From contig JAJDEQ010000109.1 of the NCBI GenBank assembly GCA_029259695.1, positions 1-53,433 on the forward strand: 53,433 nucleotides of DNA. Direction: 5' to 3'. Below are positions 50,940 through 53,433 of the stretch, in pieces. The stretch comes from Planctomycetota bacterium. GTDB taxonomy: Bacteria; Planctomycetota; B15-G4. The notes beneath the pieces are model-generated. The model searched no databases. It was not told the DNA's origin and saw only the letters and a list, made by a program, of their open reading frames with translations. Each line of letters begins with the position of its first letter. Positions within the stretch are counted from its first letter, which is position 1. A program made the translations under genes and the position numbers.

Positions 50940-53040
50940 TTGGCAAGCCAGAGCAAGCACGCACCGTTGGCCGGAGCGCTGATCGCGTTCTTCGTGATCA
51001 TCGGTCTGGCCGGAGTGGTGGCCGACGACGACACCTACGTCCGCTACGGCAAGAAATCCAACTACGGCCGCAGCCAGGTCCTTCGCGTGCAGAGCGGCAA
51101 GGCGGAGACGCTGCTGCGGCTGAGCCTGGGCGACCTGCCGCCCCCAGACGACCGGCGCCGACATCAGCCACGCCACGCTCAAGCTGTTCGTGAACAAGGT
51201 GCGCGTGGCGGGCACGTTCAGTGTGGCCCCAGTCGTCGAGGCCTGGACCGAGGAGAGCGTCAACGGCAAGGCGCTGCCCGCGCTCGGCGAAGCGTTCATC
51301 GCGGGTATCCCGGTCGCACGCGAGGACTCCGGTTCGTTCGTGACCCTCGACGTGACCGCACTCGTGAGGCAGTGGATCGACGGCACCACGATGAACCACG
51401 GTCTGGCTCTCGTCCCCGACGACGGCCGCACGTTCTTCTTCATCGACAGCAAGGAGAACAAGAAGACCGGTCACGAACCGCGCATCGAAGTCATGTTCAC
51501 CTGGGGCGTGGCAGGAACGGTCGGCCCCAAGGGTGCACCCGGTACTCCCGGCACCGCCGGACCTCCAGGTCCCGCCGGGCCGGAAGGGGCGCCAGGTGCG
51601 CTCGGTCCGCGCGGTACCACCGGACCACAGGGATCGACGGGCATCCCGGGCGCAAGCGGAGCCACCGGTGCCCAGGGCCCCCGAGGATCGACCGGGCCTG
51701 CGGGTCTGGCGGGTGCACAGGGCGCGCGCGGCTCCACGGGACCGCTCGGAGCCCAAGGTGCAGACGGTGCCAGCGGCCCCATGGGCCCGATCGGCCCCCA
51801 AGGTGCGCCGGGCGTGCAAGGCACGACCGGTCCTGCGGGCGCCATCGGTTCCGTCGGCCCGCAAGGTGCAGACGGTGACGCCGGGCCGATCGGCCCGCAG
51901 GGTGTCGCCGGTCCCCTGGGGCCCGTGGGTCCCATGGGTCCCGCGGGGACACCCGGCAGTGCAGGCCCCATCGGTCCCGCGGGCCCGACGGGACCGCCCG
52001 GCACCCCCCCGCCCGACTCCGTGTCCGGCCCGACGCTCGCCACCGATCACGGCATCGCGCGCTTCGACGGGGTCACCGGCAAGCTGATCCTCGACTCGGG
52101 CATCACCATCGACGACTTCGACAACATCTCCGGCCTCGGCACGATGGCGGTGCAGGGCGCGCCCGAGCCCGGGTGGGCCATGACCATCCGCAGCACGGCC
52201 ACGGAGAACGGCCTGTTCATCAAGGCCTCCGACAACAGCGGCACGTCCCCACTTCACATCGAGGACGTGGACGGCACCGTCCAGTTCCTGCACGTCGACG
52301 AGAACCTGGGCGAGTTGGGCCTGGGCACCCAGACACCTCTGTACGGTGTCGACAATCAGCGCCGACCCGGCGTGCCGGCAGCCGACTACAACACCGAGAA
52401 CGGCGTCTACCGCATCGCGGGGCAGCCCCTGGCCGTGAACCACCTGGCCGACGCCGACACGAGCACGACGCCGCCGACCGCCGGCGACCGGCTGGTGTGG
52501 GACGGCGCTGCGTGGACTCCCGCCCCGGCCGTCAAGCGTGCCGACATGGGCCCCTTCCGCTTCGACCGCGACGAGCTCACCGACACGCTCACGGCCGACT
52601 GGTTCCTGGCCAGCGGAGCCTGGCCCGACTTCGACTCGGCCAACAACTCGCTCCCAGTGCACCGCTTCGACGACGCGGCGCAGGAAGGCGTCGGTTGGAT
52701 GCTGCACGTGCCTGCCGGTGCGACGACGGTCACCGTCCGTCACGTGGGCCGGCCCGAGACCCCCCCCGCGCTGCCCGATCAAGCCGTCGACTGGATCCTC
52801 GCCTGGCGCGAGGTCCCCACCGGCGCGCCGATCGGTGCCTGGGACAGTCACGCCGGCACGGCGTTCACGATCCCGCTGACCAGCGACTACCAGCAGAACG
52901 CGTTCACGCTCGACCTGGTGACCGAGGGCATCACGCCCGGGTCGCTGCACCAGTTCGAGTTCGTCCGTGAGGCCGACAGCGGCGCCGACGATCTGCCGGG
53001 CGACTGGAACCTGCTGGGACTCGAAGTCGAGTTCGACTGA
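50940..53040 (+). CDS. DNRLRE and collagen-like repeat surface protein, one-base frameshift
   Basis: About 699 residues if the frame is repaired. It starts with TTG (LASQSKHAPLAGALIAFFVI), a signal peptide ending near VVADDD. A DNRLRE domain follows: DTYVRYGKKSNYGRSQVLRV, then ADISHATLKLFVNKVRVAG and TLDVTALVRQWIDGTTMNHG. The two parts lie in different frames; removing one C from the C5 run at 51141-51145 joins them as LPPQTTGADIS. As sequenced, only the frame from about 51190 to 53040 stays open. Residues about 192-353 are 54 uninterrupted Gly-X-Y triplets. The C-terminal 340 residues are globular, with FRFDRDELTDTLTADWF. An extracellular fibre is inferred. The shift may be an error, a recent mutation or slippage. 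Confidence 0.8.
51514..51999 (+). repeat. Collagen-like coding repeat, 54 Gly-X-Y triplets
   Basis: Each nine-base unit begins with a Gly codon, without interruption, from GTVGPKGAP to GPAGPTGPPG. Pro fills many X positions (GPM, GPI, GPQ, GPA) and Thr, Ala and Gln are common at Y. The segment lies within the DNRLRE-collagen gene. Confidence 0.95.
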
Positions 53041-53153
53041 CCGGGAGGCCGGCCAACCTCAGGCGTTATGCTCTTCCGCGACGCGCGGCGTTCGCTCGCC
53101 CGTGATGCGCGCCCCGGCGATCACCGCGCGCCCGGCGCCCTGGAGAAGAGCCC

Positions 53154-53433
53154 ATGAATCCCGAGGCCGGCTACCGGGTCGAGCGCGACCTGATCGGCGA
53201 GAAGCAGGTACCCGCCGACGCGTACTACGGCGTGCAGACTGCCCGCGCCATGGAGAACTTCCACATCTCGGGGGTGCCGATCCGCCAGTTTCCGGCGCTG
53301 ATCCGTGCCCTGGCCATGGTCAAGCTGGCCGCCGCTCGCGCCAACCACCAGCTCGGCCAGCTGGAGCAGCCCGTGCTGCAGGGCATCGAGGGCGCGTGCC
53401 GCGAACTGATCGACGGCGAGCTGCTCGACCAGT
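53154..53433 (+). CDS. aspA: Aspartate ammonia-lyase (partial, continues beyond window)
   Basis: The first 93 codons are visible. ATG at 53154, with GGAGAAG 5 nt upstream. YRVERDLIGEKQVPADAYYG, then VQTARAMENFHISG and LAMVKLAAARANHQLG are the N-terminal blocks of the aspartase/fumarase class II superfamily. The wording (DLIGEKQVPADAYYGVQT) is closer to aspartase than to fumarase. The enzyme would convert aspartate to fumarate and ammonia in the cytoplasm. Its active-site SS loop lies outside the window, so fumarase is not fully excluded. It is the only plainly metabolic gene here. Confidence 0.85.
   Translation, partial: MNPEAGYRVERDLIGEKQVPADAYYGVQTARAMENFHISGVPIRQFPALIRALAMVKLAAARANHQLGQLEQPVLQGIEGACRELIDGELLDQ

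Noticed and set aside
1..53433. tRNA, rRNA, CRISPR arrays, IS elements or prophage
   Set aside because: None was seen; the only phage-like signals are the sheath fragment and a fibre-like host protein.

Overview
This is a GC-rich (about 70 %) stretch of chromosome, most likely from an uncultured or little-studied planctomycete-type bacterium. The reasons are: a TPR-bearing Ser/Thr kinase divergent from an ECF sigma factor, many secreted FG-GAP/VCBS propeller proteins, two sulfatase-fold lipoproteins and an arylsulfotransferase-like lipoprotein, an MlaA outer-membrane lipid protein, and SD-led genes with GTG/TTG starts. Placement in Planctomycetota is an inference. No tRNA, rRNA, CRISPR array or insertion sequence was seen.

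Layout. 1-1307: a histidine kinase overlapping a response regulator cut by the window edge. 1431-17203: a surface-protein island (FG-GAP, Spondin_N, LamG, VCBS, carboxypeptidase-regulatory-like and beta-helix proteins) interrupted by one Na/Pi cotransporter and two decayed gene fragments. 17333-20956: divergent Ser/Thr kinase and ECF sigma factor. 21119-27985: a secreted protein, relics of a VCBS protein and of a contractile tail sheath, a sulfatase-like lipoprotein, a tail-fibre-like glycine-rich protein and a dead CPBP protease gene. 28010-33871: DUF3857/transglutaminase lipoprotein, a membrane protein, a WaaP-like kinase and two secreted proteins. 34067-37485: arylsulfotransferase-like and degenerate sulfatase lipoproteins in an overlapping pair. 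37585-45706: three large secreted proteins on the minus strand. 45871-50641: envelope genes, including an MlaA domain fused to an alpha/beta hydrolase. 50940-53433: a frameshifted DNRLRE-collagen protein and the start of an aspartate ammonia-lyase.

How it fits together. Nearly every product carries a signal peptide or lipobox, so the window is mainly an exported/cell-surface repertoire. A recurrent C-terminal domain of about 115 residues, marked by an FKGG-x-(L/M)-VP-x-P core, closes at least six structurally unrelated secreted proteins, with two diverged and two relic copies besides. It behaves like a shared sorting, anchoring or assembly module. I know no functional description of it. The most distinctive single gene is the MlaA-hydrolase fusion lipoprotein, which keeps a complete Ser-Asp-His set and sits 29 bp from a small lipoprotein gene. 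It could join outer-membrane phospholipid capture and hydrolysis in one protein.

Several fragments (4755-4950, 6014-6510, 22569-22732, 27678-27985) and a one-base frameshift at 51141-51145 show that genes here are duplicated and lost.
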